DNA from: Drosophila miranda | Taxonomy: Eukaryota; Arthropoda; Insecta; Diptera; Drosophilidae | Direction: 5' to 3' | Assembly: GCF_003369915.1 (NCBI RefSeq) | Contig: NC_046674.1 | Span: 23,315,657-23,379,656 of the forward strand | DNA length: 64,000 nt | In this document: positions 39,559 through 52,825 of the stretch, piece after piece | How the letters are laid out: every line of letters begins with the position of its first letter | Numbering within the stretch: position 1 is the first letter of the stretch | Program-made: the position numbers and the translations under genes | The notes under the pieces: model-generated | What the model was told of the DNA's origin: nothing | Seen by the model: the letters and a program-made list of their open reading frames with translations, nothing else | Databases searched by the model: none

Positions 39559-42500
39559 ACATATATGTAAGGTACATAAGGTGCACATGAAAATATGTAC
39601 TATTTAATTTTGTTTTGTTTTCCATGCACTGCGTTTCGTTAGAGCATTTCGACGACTGCGTCGTCTATTCCCGAAACAAACTGCAGTCCGTCCCCTAGCG
39701 GTACTGGGCAAATAAGAGTGAAGTGCATTTCTTTGTCGGCGTGTGCGCGCGCTTCAAAGTTGGCTGCCGCTGAAAAAACGGCTGCGCTTTGACCAGGCCA
39801 AAATCGAGCAAGGCTACATACTATGTATACGAGATATCTCTCTCTCTCTCTCTGTCGCTCTTTCTAGTGTGAGCGCAAGCGTCGCGTCGGACTTCGAATC
39901 GGACGTATCGTCGGGTCGGTAAAATGCCAATGCGATTCCGAGTGTTAATGAAAAAGGCAAAGCTTATGAAAATCTCGAAAGCAACAGCAGCAGTAGCACA
40001 ACAGTGAAACAGTAGAGCAGCAACAGCGAAAATCGGAAACTACTTATATCAAAAGCAGTCTATCAGGAAAGAGCGACACACACACACACACACACACACA
40101 CATACGCACTAAATATCAACTTGTGGAGCTGATAACGCTGAAGGGTAAATATTGCCAACACTTTCTGATGTCCCGCCCGACACTACGATACGACACTACA
40201 ACCGAACCCAATAATTGGAAACTCTTGGCTGCCATATGTACCGATGTCTTCAGATTATCTGAAAAACTACAAAATATGCCATCCATAACAGATTTTCATT
40301 TGAATCAGTGGTCTTTGGGCCGGGTTTCACTGTGGCAGACATGCGGAACGTACATGTGGGAGATGGCACATCTTGTTATCAGCTTTTTATCACGTTAATC
40401 TGCTAGAGATTTATGTAACATGCATATATCACACGACCTTATCATGAGTCCACCCCCCACCTATGTATGTACCTGATGGGTTCCATCATTAGTACCTACT
40501 AGTTCGCACAGTGTTGGAACCGGTTCGTTGGAGTTCGGGTTCCTATAAGGATTACCACAAGGAAGAGAGCGTCTATCTATCATCAGTGACGGATGCTGCA
40601 TATGAGAGTGCTTCGACAACAACAACAATGCGTTGTCAATGAGACACGCAAACAGGTTTCATCCGAACCCAAACAACGAGACAACACAACACAAAACACA
40701 GCACCATCGGAGAGGCAGCCAAGTGTATGCCCGACTGGCACCTACCCCGCACTTCCTACATATTTCTCTGGAGTGTATTCATTTCATAAAAAGAGACAAA
40801 AGACAAAAGGCCATCGAGCCCTCTCACAAATTTTGGATTCTTTACAAGTTGTCTCAAGTGGACGACGGACTTACGTCAGCCGGTGCGACCGTTGGGTTGC
40901 AGGGTGTCCATTTCGTAGAATTTTGATTGCCAGTTGTTAGAAAGCATTCGGTTTTGGCCATGTTCGATGCATGTGCGGGCAGTACATTGTACATACCTAT
41001 GATTTGTCCCCAGAAGGTGGTCGTGCGCCCCATGGAAGCTTTCACTGGATTACATGTTTCCTCCGCACTGATCTGAACTCTACGCGGGCATAGCCATGTG
41101 GCATGCGGTAACGTAATACGCATCGAAGCTTCTGTTTCGTCTCAAGCCCAAGACCAAGTGAATCTAACACACAAAAGCCGGGTTCAAGCGGACACAATCA
41201 CAATCCCAATCACAATCCCTCGTCAAAATGTAATCAAACGCGAAGCGAAGAATCCACTGAGCCATAGCGAATATTCAAACGAAATCGATATCGATATCGG
41301 GATTCAGTGGCAGGTGCAAGAGCAGAGAAATCACTTTAAAATAAATGAAAAGACAGTGAAAATATCATTGGGCTTTAGGACCTCAGAAGCAGCTCTGCTC
41401 TCGTTAACATTTAACCACAAATGCGAGTACTTTTGCGGCTAAATTTGAAGTTGATCTCAAGACCCGGGAGACAGGGCAACTGATATTGATATTGATATTC
41501 TGATCATGATCATGATCATGATCATGGCTTCTCTATGCGGTTTAATGCGTGTACCCCTCTCGATACCCTTCACAGCAGAAGGGTAAATACAGGGTTACAG
41601 GGTTACAGGGTGCCTGCCAGAGGAACAGGAAACTCTTGTCATAGATTGACATATTTTTATGCAGCAGAGAATATCGATTGGATATTGTAGGTTAAAATAA
41701 CTAATGAAAACCCAATATCTGCAAGCAATAATTGTGATTGTCGGGTATCTCACAGTCGGTATGGGAACTACAATGTTATTTAGATTTATTTTTAGCTGAG
41801 GATGGGTCTCCATTAGACATTCAAGTCGAGTTTTTCCAATGGATGTCAGCATAGAAATGTCAATGATATGTCAAACAATCCATTCAGAGGGCTTTCCGAA
41901 GGTCTTTTACGCTTAAAGGGACTCTCAATGACGGAATAATCTCATGATAAATTACTGAAACCAAAATGCAGTCCAGGAACTGCTTGAACTCACAAATATC
42001 ACGTGCATTTAATCTGTTGGGACAAAAGTATAGTACCATATATCACGTACATTGTACGTATATGCAAGGATACACGTTGCATTGGGCCTGCTCTTGTATG
42101 AATGCCTCATTTGCAAGTAGTGATGGAACACGCCTAATCTTCCGATGAAAGCCTCATTCTTAGCCTTCGAAAGATAGGACCTGCCGGTAGAACCCTCCCG
42201 AAAGTACACACTTTCCAAGTGGGATCCGGCTTCTGGCCTTAGTGGCCTAATTGGCTTTGCCTCTGAAGTTCCGGATCCAAAAGAGTCAATACTCCTTAAT
42301 TGTCGTGTGCGTGAGTCATTTAAACAATTAAAAATAAGTAAAGTTCTGCTGGATTGCGGGATTGACATTGAAAAACACACACAAGTTCGGGAGTGAGTAT
42401 AAAACGACTATCAAGTACCCTGCACTATGGTTTTTTGTTTATCCTGGCTATGTATTACTCCTCCCATTTCTTGGAGGTTTATTCTTTGAAAACTGACTCC

Positions 42501-44240
42501 AGACAGACGCGCAAGCAAAATGCATCCAAGAACAACATACATGTTGTGTGCGTGACTAGATATGTATAATTCTAGCAATTGAAATGTCAATTTATTTCAG
42601 CAACATATTGCTTGAGAAAATCATCAACTGATTTTCTGATGTGCAATCGATTGAGTGGCACAAAAATGTTGATAGCGTGTCCAGAGAGAAAGAGTGTGCG
42701 AGAGAGAGATATATCAATGCTGTACAATCTTTTTGGATTCCCACAACAGGTGAAAAACGGAACCAAAGCAATCAACAGCCAACCACCCACACACCCACAC
42801 ACCCACACATGCTAACAGCAGATATCGCACCACCAAAGGGTAGGGAACGTGTGACTGGGGCTTTTTTTTGTTTCTGTTTTTGTTTTTCTTCTGTGTGGAA
42901 ATCTTATCAAACAGCGAATGTTGTGAATGTTGTTTTTGAGGCTTTGGCTGGAAATAAAAATTGCTCGAGATAACAATTTAGGCAAAAGTTTCACCACAAT
43001 GGAGAAGAGGGTCTATCTCTATCTCTATCTCTATCTCTCCACTCAGTCATTTATTCCATTATAGCCGGGTTCCACTAGAGCTCATCCACATGCCAATCGT
43101 TTGGAGTGGCAGGCGGCACGTGGCCAGTGTGGCCAGAGTCGCTCAGTGGCAAATAAACTGCACTCTTTCCTGGGCAATACTTCAATATGTGCGAGTATCT
43201 TGTTTCAGCGCTGGAGGAGGGTAAAGGGGAAGCGGAAGGGAAAGGGTAAGGGAAAGAGTGGGTGTTTGCACTTTGGCAATATCTACTGTACACGAGAGAT
43301 AGTGGCTCCCCCGATTCCAGATATCACTCGCATGCGAGCATGTCTGTCATTTGATTTTTGTATTTCCATCGCACATATGTACATATGTACATCCATGATG
43401 GATGTATGTACATTGCACATTGTACATATTGGACGGTCGCACTCTTCTGTGGCCTTATCAATACGAACGAACCGAACGACTGCCGTCCTTTTGGGCGATG
43501 ATAAATTGACTGACAGACTGCTATTCCGCCTCGTCCATTGTCCAGCACTGCCCAGAGGTCAATGTCACTCAAAACAGGGAATTTGAATGGACATTTGACT
43601 GATGGAATCACTAAATTTTGGCACCGACTCTGCTTCAAGACCGAAATGGAAGAGAAGGCTCCAAATCGGTGGAACATATACATATACATACATACAATAT
43701 GTACATAAATCAACTTTGTTCGATCGACTATAATCGAGTGTATTTTGAGTTTATTGGAATAAGTTTCTCCAAGAATTTCGATTCCAAATTAATTGAAGGA
43801 AAAGCTGTTTTCTTTTTTCCGAGATTTTATAGAAATGAATACTCCAAAGGCGATCATTTCTTTGAATTGGTATTCCATTTATTCCTCAAAAAAGTTATAT
43901 ATTTTTGTATCTAGAATTCCACTAAATTCATTCGAAAAATGTACAATATTCATAGTCAATCCTCGACGGATTGCTCTTAAAATAAAGGCAAGATAAACTG
44001 AAATTTCTTTTGAAATAAATACGATAGCCGCTGAAAGTTGATGGACATATAGAAGGAACAGAGCTCCTATATCTGTAGAGTATTTTGAACTGTGGGGTAA
44101 GGCAGGGGAGGGGGAGGGGGGGGGGGGCATTAGATCAATAAAACAATTGGCCCAAAAGAAACAATGACTCGATTCTTAATCAAGAAATTTGTTAACACTC
44201 TCTTTCGCTCTCTCTCTCTCTCTCTCTCTCTCTCGTTTAG
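38881..44240 (+). other. Promoter, 5' UTR and first intron(s) of the large plus-strand gene
   Basis: 38900-40120 has the look of Drosophila 5' UTR/promoter DNA: CpG-rich patches, GAGA/CTCT runs (39521-39555, 39838-39854) and AACA/CAGC-rich leader-like stretches. Candidate donors are GTAAGT at 39101, GTAATC at 39331 (GAG|GTAATC) and GTGAGC at 39439. I cannot choose the true first exon. 40130-44215 is intron with microsatellites (CA at about 40078-40102, ATCATG at about 41503-41526) and ends in a long CT tract and CGTTTAG at 44240. No other exon was supported. Confidence 0.5.
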
Positions 44241-45830
44241 GAGGGCCTAAAGTCCACTGGCCTTGGAATGTATGCCACAAGGGAGACAAAGAGCGCCGCC
44301 AAGGCGCAGAAAAAGACCCAAAAGGTGACCAAAAAGCAGCAACAGAAGCAACAGCAGCAACAGCAACAGCAGCAGCATCAGAACGGCATCAAAATCGGGA
44401 ATACGACGAGGTCTTCGCCGAATGCCAAGACCCCACAGCAAACCACCAACAACAACAACAATAACAATAATAGCATTGTTCCAAACAACAACAAAGATCC
44501 GCCAACGGAAACGACAAACACGGGACAGAAATTCCGGGCACACTACGAGGCAGAGCGAAGGGCCACTGTGGCAGCCACAACGCTGCCATCGCTGCCGGGA
44601 TACGAGAACGTGGCCAAGATGGAGCGATCCAACAGCTTTTCGCTGCGTACAAAGCTCTCGAAGTTCATCAATCACCTGACGGGCAGCAAGGAGAACCTGT
44701 CGCGCACCGAGGAGGATGCAGAGTCCGGCCGTACGCCCTTCACGTTCACGCGCAGCCGCTCCATGATCCTGATGCGTCGCCCCAATCGACGGAGCTTCAT
44801 TGAGCCGCAGCTGGAGCAGCTGTCGGAGGAGACGGAGAAGTCCGGGGGGGATCTCACCTCGCCCGCCTCTCCGCGCAAGACCTCGATGGCCGAGGAGTCG
44901 CCTGTCTTGCTGCGGCGCGGGGAGGTCTCCGACTCAGTGCGTACGCCCACGCGACGCCAATCGGCGCATCCGATTACCTCCACGCCGCTGGATGAGGTGT
45001 CGTCCGCGTTCGCGTCGGCGTCGGCGTCGGTGCCCGTTGTCCAGCGCAAGGCCTCCCTCATGTCGGACAATCCGCAGCTGAACTTCCAGAAGCGGCGCTC
45101 CAACACGCTGATCGCCTCCTTCAAGAGCACCTTCAGCGGTCTGGCCGGCGGCGGTGGCGGTGGCAGCGGTGGCAGTGGCATCGGCATCGGCGGCAACGAG
45201 AAGAAGGACAAGATGAACCCCAAGTGGAGCGCTTCGCTGCAGTCGCTGCAGGCCATCGACAACATGGTGTCCTATGCCAACATGTCCTTCATCGACTACG
45301 ACAAGTTCAACGGCTACGAGAAGCAGCTCGAGCGGCAGCAGTCGCTCATGAGTCTCGCGGAGCAGCCGCTGCCCGTTGCCACACAGCTGCCACTGCCTGC
45401 CACAGCCATGACGCACTCCTCGCACTCCCACTCCCCCTCGCCCTCGCTGCCCGTCCCCCTGGTCTCCTCCCTGGAGGAGACGGTGGTCCGGACGGTGGTG
45501 ATGCGGCGCAATAAACGGGGAAGCAGCACCTCTCTGGCGGCCCGCACCAGCCTGGACACCGACTACGAGCACAATCTCGACAAGGTGCACAACGTCTATC
45601 GCGAGAGTCTCGACTCGCGCACCCTGGAGCTCTTGAATCTGCGCTCCCGCAACTCGTTCATCCAGGACCAGCCGCTGCTCTTCGATGCCCTCAATCTGGA
45701 GGATGGCTCTGTGGCACGTCGCTGCAAGCTCTGCTCCCAGCGTGTGGCCAGGAGCGGCAGCATGAAGCATCATCATCAGCAGCAGCAGCAGCGAGATGCC
45801 GTGGACGGGCGAGGGAATCCAAAGAAACAG
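44241..45830 (+). CDS. Large coding exon of a Ser/Gln-rich protein (5' part of a big gene)
   Basis: The exon is bounded by a CT-tract acceptor (CGTTTAG) and donor CAG|GTAAGC. The first ATG is at 44268 (MYATRETKSAAKAQKKTQKV), giving 521 codons to the donor in phase 0. The nine codons before it are also open, so a coding exon upstream is possible. Order: Lys/Gln-rich N-terminus, poly-Gln, poly-Asn, then Ser/Arg-rich disordered sequence with likely kinase/14-3-3-type sites (RSRSMILMRRPNRRSF, RRQSAHP, KRRSNTL), a Gly-rich run, and a CKLCSQRV pair of cysteines near the end. No catalytic domain is visible here; it would lie in exons right of the window. Likely an intracellular signalling or scaffold protein, but I do not recognise the family. 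Ssk lies in its next intron. Confidence 0.8.
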
Positions 45831-46486
45831 GTAAGCGAAATGGGGGGGCATTGAATCATTGAACGTTCCCCGGAAAAGCGCCATAGGAAGTGGGGTCATA
45901 CGTACACCAATTCGTGGGATTCCCCTCTGTCATTGAGTCATTGAGGCCTATCGATGCCGTGCAATGAGTATTATTCATTCGATGAATGCTGTTTTCCGAT
46001 TCTATGCATAAATATTCCATAAATATTCCTTAAAAATCCCTCGAATGGGGCCCAAAAAGTGCATTCTTTTTCCAAGAACAAACTTAAGCATGGACTTTCC
46101 TGCAGAAATTTATCATCTGATTCTCCCTCCCGCCAAAAAGTAGAAGAAACATTTTAAATCCTTTGGCATGGTCTTAACTATTTGTATTTGCCAGCTTTTT
46201 GTGGTTTTTGTGGTTTTTTTTGTGGGTGGGGGCACAGATTAATTCCGAATCAATAAAAAAAATATTAGAAAAATGTTAGAACAAGTTTTGGCGACAAGAG
46301 ACCCTTACGAACGTCTGTACTTAACGTAAATCGGTTAATGTATAGTATAGTATAGGTAATCGGCATATGATAAAAAAATTAGTTTGCACTTAAAGCGATC
46401 CTAGGGCTTATAGCGGCTAATGCATATGTGGAAATGGTATTCGGCGAGCGCAGGCCCTTTGGGGGGGGTGGGGCAGGGTCTGATCT
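45831..46486 (+). other. Start of giant intron / Ssk 3' flank
   Basis: The donor GTAAGC at 45831 opens an intron that does not close within the window (more than 18 kb). The segment to 46486 holds the Ssk 3' UTR on the other strand. No coding signal. Confidence 0.6.
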
Positions 46487-47298
46487 CTACTGCGTGTAGT
46501 CGGTGTCGCCCTTGGAGTAATGAATGCAGGCCAGAACAGTATCCAGCAGATAGAGGGCGCCCTCGATGACGCACAGCGAGCCCATGGCAATGCCGACCTG
46601 GCGCTCAGAGTTCACGTACAGGAATCCCTCGTCGGACATGTAACCCTTCCAGTAGTGCAGAGCCACGCCGCCGACAGCTATCCACATGATGCAGCCCACC
46701 ACGTTCATGATGGTGTCGCAGAGCTCTCTGAAAATCGACAAAAAAAAGAAACATTTAGGGAATATCTCACAGGCTTCGCTTCGCATTGGCGGAGTTGGCG
46801 GCTTACCCCTTGTGCTTGGTGGTGCCGAAGGCATAGGCAATCGTGTGGCAGCCCGTGTAGATCAGGAATCCCACCATTACGCCGGAGCCAACAATCTCCG
46901 CGTCGGCGCTTTTCTCTTCGTTGAGGTTCCAGGTGCCGCCAATGCCCAGGAATTCGCCGCCATCGCCCCAGCGGTACAGGAAGATGATCACCAGGTTGAT
47001 GATCTGCGGAGCAAGGGAAGGGGAAGGATGTGGGATGAGATCACTGTTTGAAGGGTTTGTGCATGATTCACGGCCATAGCCATAGCCATAGCCGATGGAG
47101 CGAAGTATCCAAACGCGGCGTATGAGTAATATTAATAATAAACCCTGGGCGGCACTGGTGTTGCTGGTGCTGCTGATAAGCGGCTCTTATCAGCAGGGGC
47201 TGTGGCTATTGCTCAACATTTTGGCCCTCGTTTGGGAAAATACTCACTAGCTTCAGGGCTTTGATGAAAATAGAACCAATAGTCTCCACCGACACCAT
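46487..47298 (-). CDS. Ssk: Snakeskin: smooth septate junction membrane protein
   Basis: Exons 47298-47248, 47003-46807 and 46727-46487 join to 162 aa, the known Ssk length. Ssk is a four-pass membrane protein needed, with Mesh and Tsp2A, to build smooth septate junctions in midgut and Malpighian tubules. It begins MVSVETIGSIFIKALKL; hydrophobic segments are visible at INLVIIFLYRW, VGSGVMVGFLIYTGC, IMNVVGCIMWIAVGG and MGSLCVIEGALYLLDTVLAC; the tail ends SKGDTDYTQ. Splice sites are all GT-AG. A 5' UTR intron (47331-47467, donor GTGAGT, acceptor TTTCCAG) is supported. Intron 1 contains a GATA palindrome (separate entry). The gene is nested, antisense, in the giant intron of the plus-strand gene. 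Confidence 0.95.
47170..47196. promoter_or_regulatory. Inverted GATA-site pair in Ssk intron 1
   Basis: CTGCTGATAAG and CTTATCAGCAG are perfect 11-bp inverted arms around a 5-bp spacer, each with a TGATAAG GATA-factor site. Gut expression of Ssk and the role of GATA factors (GATAe, serpent) in fly midgut make an enhancer likely. A further GATAAGATAAGATA cluster lies at about 47650, upstream of Ssk. Confidence 0.55.
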
Positions 47299-47500
47299 TC
47301 TGGATGTTTAGTTTCGTTTCTTTTCGTTGGCTGGAAAGCAAATGAAATGCGTTATAGAATCGGGATATAGTTATATATATATCGTAGCCCTTCTCTCCCT
47401 CTCTCCCTCTCTCTCTCTCTCTTCCTCTCGAGAATTGCAATCAATCTCTGGACAAAGTCGCACTCACAATCTGTTGCTGTAATTTACACCCACAAACTGA
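47299..47500 (-). promoter_or_regulatory. Ssk: Ssk 5' UTR with intron
   Basis: The 5' UTR exon next to the ATG spans 47330-47299 (preceded by TTTCCAG). The upstream UTR exon ends at 47468 before GTGAGT. The TSS must lie right of 47468. A CT-rich tract sits at about 47391-47430 inside the UTR intron. Confidence 0.6.
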
Positions 47501-47699
47501 TTTGCACTCGCACTCGTATTCGTGTTCGTATCACTGTCGCTTGTCGACTGAATACTGGAACTAAAAAACTGGAACGGAACCCACAGAGCCAGCCGACAAG
47601 GAATTTGTGTAGCTTTTGCAATCTGCTGCGGCGTACACACACCCGCGAGATAAGATAAGATACGACGACGGGGCGACGGGGCGACGGCACGATAGCAGG

Positions 47700-50400
47700 T
47701 GGGCCGCGATCCGAAGTGGGTTACTAATTTTTCTGTTCGCGGTGCGACGGTGCGATGGTGCGCATGCGCTGGCCCTATCTTATCGGCGGCCCGCTGTGGC
47801 TGGCCGCTTTACATCGGCGTCAAGGTGGGGCGGTGGCTGGTGCCACATTAATCATTACGGGCCACAAAGCCACAAAATTTGTGGCACAGCTAGGCCCGGA
47901 AACGGCCAGTGCTTGCGTCACCGATGGCTGGTGGTTCTTGGATGAGCCATGGGTCTGGTATGTGGTTCGCTTTGGCTCCCAAAGAGTATCCCACTGCCCT
48001 TGACCTTGGGCATTCCGATTGGTGATTGTGGTGGCGCCCCTACCGATTGAAGCACACACAGACTGCCCCACTGCCAGCAATCTGCATTTCAATTAGCTCC
48101 GTCAACCCCAGGGGGCAATCGCTCAGAGTCGCTACAAACCCATTGAAACAGACAAACAACAAGGCAAACGATTTCGATAGATTGTCGCATCGTTTTGAAT
48201 CCCCCGATTCGCCACGATTGCGGCCTCTACACTATAGATGACGGAAAAAGGGTAGAGGATTGTTATTATTATTATTACTATATCGTGGAATACATATGAA
48301 TGTACGCCTGTATGCCTTCTTTCTATCTTTGTTTCGGATGCGAGACGGCGGGAGCTCTGCTGGGGCCATGGCTTGTATCACGTGCCCCGAATGTTGAGTT
48401 ATATTTATAGATCGTAAATATACAAACATTAATACATCCATCCACTGGCAGCATCAAAACATGAAAAGTGACATCACACCTTGTCAAGAGGTTCTTTTTT
48501 TTATGACCTGTCGTTAAGTGTCTCTTTCGTACACTACAGTCGTTCCGATAAAATATATGTATACAAGGTGTCTTTGCGGTTTATTCGAATATCTGTACAT
48601 GTATTCATGCGGTGAGTATAGGAAGAGGAATCCACAGGGAAGAGAAGCCCGCTCTATGCACAAGGCTTGCACACGGATCCATTATAGCAGCAGTATCGTT
48701 ATCAGTAACATAATTACTTATGGAAGTATTTATCAACTAAGTACTCTCTAAATCTGGAACTTCCAAGTTTTTGATTGGAAATTCTCGTTGGATACTGGAT
48801 ATTCCCTTCAGGTTACTGAAAGTTTGCATCCCATTCCTTTGCAATGTGCCTAACTATACAACATTTTGGGATGTATCTCGTAAGATGGCATGGAAATGTA
48901 TCATCATTCGTTGGGCCCTCTTTGGCTGTACTTTCTCTTTCTCCGATCTGGTGACATGCCCTAAAGATGTGCTTCTATATTCGGAACTATCCCCCGCTCC
49001 TTCACATTGAATCGACAAAGGAAATCGGGAATGGTAATGGAAATGGAAATGGGGAGCACTGTACTTGCAGTGGAATTCCACACAGAATCAAGGCCAAAGG
49101 TCGGAACGTTCTGTCTCTTAGGCACCGAGAGGAGTCTTTTCATTTTCGAAATTTGTCTCCGCCGCGTCGCCGAGTCACTGCATGAATCACTGCTGTGATG
49201 TGATCGCCTGTGCTGCTTGCGCAGAGAGGGGTTTGGGGAGGGGGAAACGAGCCGAGAACTGGAACCGGCATGCAGCAGACGACACAAACACCAACGTAGC
49301 GGCGCAGTCGCAGCTGCGAACGAGAGAGATAGAGAGAGACGGAGCCGGAGCCGGCCAGCTTTTGTCAGCCGTCACGCAAACCAACGAGTGTCATGCCAGC
49401 CAGATATCGACGATCCCTTAAATAACTGTGATTTTTTCCAGCTTAACGCTGCGAAAGTGTTGCTGTAATTGATGGAATTTTCGTAATTTCTACCTACAAT
49501 GTACTCGCATGCAAATCGCGAATGAGTGTACCTGCTGCTACCATTTTTGGGGGGCACTTAAGATGGCCTTATACGTACGTATGTATGTCCCTGGCCGGCG
49601 TCAATGAGGTGTGACAGTGTCTCAGATTGGCGCGCAGATTTGGAACTGGCAAAAGGTAACTGGTAAAAGGTAACACTAATCCGTAGAGTGAGTCACACAG
49701 GGCCCCAGCGAGCACATGTTGGGGATGGATGGATGGATGGATGGCGCCTCGGTAGAGCTTTTCGATTTTGTTTTGATTACTTCCCACTCGATTCCGCTGG
49801 ATCTTCTTCGTACACACACACACACACTCACACACACACACACTCTCTCTACTTCTCTCGCTCTGAAGGCAATCAAAGCCGGCAATTTGTTGGACAGAGT
49901 AGGAGGGGTGGGTTCCGGATTCCGGTCGTTGTTGCTTTTATGAATGAAAGTTTCGTTTGTTTACTTTTCGCTGCCTCCGCTCCGCTCCGCTCCGAGAGTG
50001 TGCGCGTCGGCTGTGGAAAGCTCTCACTCTCTCGGAGAGAGAGAGATAGTACACGAAAGAAAGTGAGAGAGAGCGAGTGGTTGAGAGGGAGATGGCAAGT
50101 GAGCGAGAGAGAGAGAGAGAGATAGCCAAAAGTGTAAGCGAGTAACAGAGCATGATGCTTATCACTCGAAATTCCAAAACATACATAATAAAGGAAGAGG
50201 CGAAAGAATAACTGCGCCTCCATCCATCCGTACATATATGCAGTTCTGCCATCCTCTGATAGATCCCAGCTAGGACACCCTATGCATCGAGAACTATTCG
50301 AAATAAAGCTGCAAATTGTGGGAGATTTTATTTTGCATTGACTTTTGCGTCCGTTATGGTGGGGTGATGGGTGGATGGGTGGCTATTTGGCTATGATATT
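47700..50400. other. Giant intron, part 1
   Basis: No exon recognised. GA/CT tracts (49322-49338, 49845-49862, 50032-50125) and CA repeats (49812-49842) are abundant, plus a GGAT run at about 49727-49742. These could be GAGA-factor sites for the candidate promoter at 50507 or simple microsatellites. Confidence 0.5.
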
Positions 50401-50506
50401 CCCCTCTCTTTCGCTTAGGAGACGGCCGACTCGTCATTCTTATCAGGCGCGCGAGTGTTGTCGTTGTCTCGGCTTTCGTTACGCTTTTTGGCCTTTCCAT
50501 TCGTCC

Positions 50507-50881
50507 TTTAAACGAGCGTACGGCGCCAAAGTCGCGTCAGTTCGCTGCCAGCCGTCGCCCAGCGAACGACCCTTGGGAGTGGAGCAACCTCCCTTCGACT
50601 TTCGAGAGTCCTGTCCGCGTCCGCGTCCACGTCCACGTTCACGGTTCGGTTTCGGTCTTTGTCGAGCGCCACTCTGCCAGTGTCGTAGTGACGTCGCGGG
50701 GCCCTTTCGCTGGTAGCTAGATAGCCAGGGTGCACTGTACCAGTGCACAGGTGCCGCCGGTGAATGTCAGATCTCGCAGTCGAGTAAACCAAACAAATCA
50801 ATTTGAATATGTCCGACATTGGATGCAGCAGATGCGAGGCCAAACAAGAGCTCTGGCTCCTGTGATTGTTTGTCGAATAAA
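50507..50881 (+). promoter_or_regulatory. Candidate internal promoter and first exon in the giant intron
   Basis: TTTAAA (50507-50512) and a good TCAGTT initiator (A at 50539) are 32 nt apart. A CpG- and GC-rich leader-like stretch follows to AATAAA|GTGAGT, a donor at 50882. An 18-codon upstream ORF starts MSDIGCSRCEAKQ near 50806. GAGA-rich DNA lies upstream. This would make an alternative first exon for the plus-strand gene, skipping the 44241-45830 coding exon. Confidence 0.35.
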
Positions 50882-52825
50882 GTGAGTTTTTGAAATCCTA
50901 GACGATTCGATTGACTTCATTTCAAGCCGAAAGCCCAGTCTAATGATGAAAAGAGATTAAGGAGTTTACAAAAGTTAAACAAATTCATGCCACTGCCACG
51001 GCATTGTTTTTTTTTCCTAGTTTTAAAATTTGTTCATCAGTGAATCTATTTTTTGTAAGTTTAATAATTTGTATTAAGAGTGTATTAAAATATAACACAA
51101 CCATAAGATTCAAAAAGAAATGTGTTACCACGTTTGGTATGGTAAACATACGGCTAGACGACTGCTAGGTCGAAAGTCTGGACTCGGCTCTGACCAGCCA
51201 TTTCCCTACGAAAAGTGCCAAAAATCTCATCCCAAAACTAGCCAAATGATTTTACCCGTACAATACTTAATATTTATAAGGATTAATAAAGGATCATTGA
51301 ATCGTGTATGATATGACATCAGTGTGAATAAATTTCATTTCAAAATAAACCCCAATTGCAGATATATTTTAGTCGAAATTAGAGGTTTAAAATAACAGAA
51401 AATCCGTCTTACACGTATATTTATTATGGCAATAAAATGTTAATTAAATGTTTATTTTCTTTGAGATTTAAAATTTGTAAAGTAAATACTCTTGGGGTCA
51501 GGGGGCGGGCCAATTAGCAAAAACGTTCTAAACCGCAAAATTCCTTTCGTTTGGCAACATTCGGTTTCGTTTTTGTGGTTTTCTTTACAGATTCATACAG
51601 AACCCTTTTCTTCCCATACCAGGGATTCAGAGACCTGTTCCTTGGCTGCTTCTTCGCATACCAGGGATTCAGAGCACCGATTCCTTCGATGTTTCTGTGA
51701 AGCAGAGGCGGCGACAGAGATCTCCGTAAATATGTAATGGCAAAACTATTATTCTGGGGCATGTAGCACTCCGTGCAGTCCTTTTATTGGAAACAAGAGC
51801 AGTGCAGGATCTGCAGCAGGAGTGGGTGCTGGGTGGCTTCTGTCCTTTGCTCTTAGAGCTCTCAAATATGCATAAACTAATTTCGGCTTATGCAACATTC
51901 TTTTCGGCACAGCGCCCCCGCGGCACTTCTGCTGCCTCCTGCCTGCTGCCTCCAGCCTCCAGCCTCCTGCTGTAATATTCATTACCTAGCTGGCCCATAT
52001 GTGCCGTGTGCCGTGTGCCGTCTGACGTCTGCCGAGAGCCGTTTTGGGCATCCTCCTCCCGCTCCTGAACCGATGAAACATTTAAATGCTAATAAATTTC
52101 GTTTACGAGGCAGATCTGAGCCGGACAACACGGTGGGACGGCTCGGCTCGGCTCATAAGAGAGACAGGTCTCCGCCGATGACGTCCGCGCTCCGCTCCAT
52201 CCACTCCGTTGCAGAAAGAAGGTGCAAAGTCAGAGGAGAGCTTCAGGCTCCACGAATGCCCTGCCGAAGAAGTGGCCACATCAAATGATTTATGGCTGCC
52301 ATGGCCCTACGTCGCCTTCGCCGTCTCCGGCTCTGAAGCTCTTCCATCCGGTGGTCATCCGTTGTTTGTGCTCCCTTTTGAAGCGGTGGGGAGGGAGGTG
52401 TGTGTGTGGGGGGGGGGGACACACACACACAAATAGCTTGAGGAATTTACGGATGCGTTGGATGCCGGCTGTGGCTCGTGAATATTTGGTGGATGCCACA
52501 ACAGTGCGTCATAAATCAATTTTAATGTGAAAAATATTGCCGCATGCCCTTTCGGGGGGAATTTTTCATAAGCAAACAACAGTATTTTGAGAGGAATTCG
52601 GGAAGCGGGAAGCGGGTAGCGGAAAGCGGGAATTCCTTGGCCATTCGATGGGGGAGCACGCCACATGTGACACCTCGAATCCATTGAAGAATTTTCATGT
52701 TTATCCATCGATTTAAGGATCTGTTCTTTAGCCTTAGATATCCTTTGGGTCTCCTCTTCTTGAAGGCTCCATTAGTTTTGCCATTAAAGGGAATTACCTG
52801 AACATTTTTAATTCCCTTTCATGGC

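Noticed and set aside
42009-42380. 123-codon minus-strand frame in the first intron of the large gene
   Set aside because: Length is notable, but composition looks random and there is no recognisable motif, splice context or promoter.
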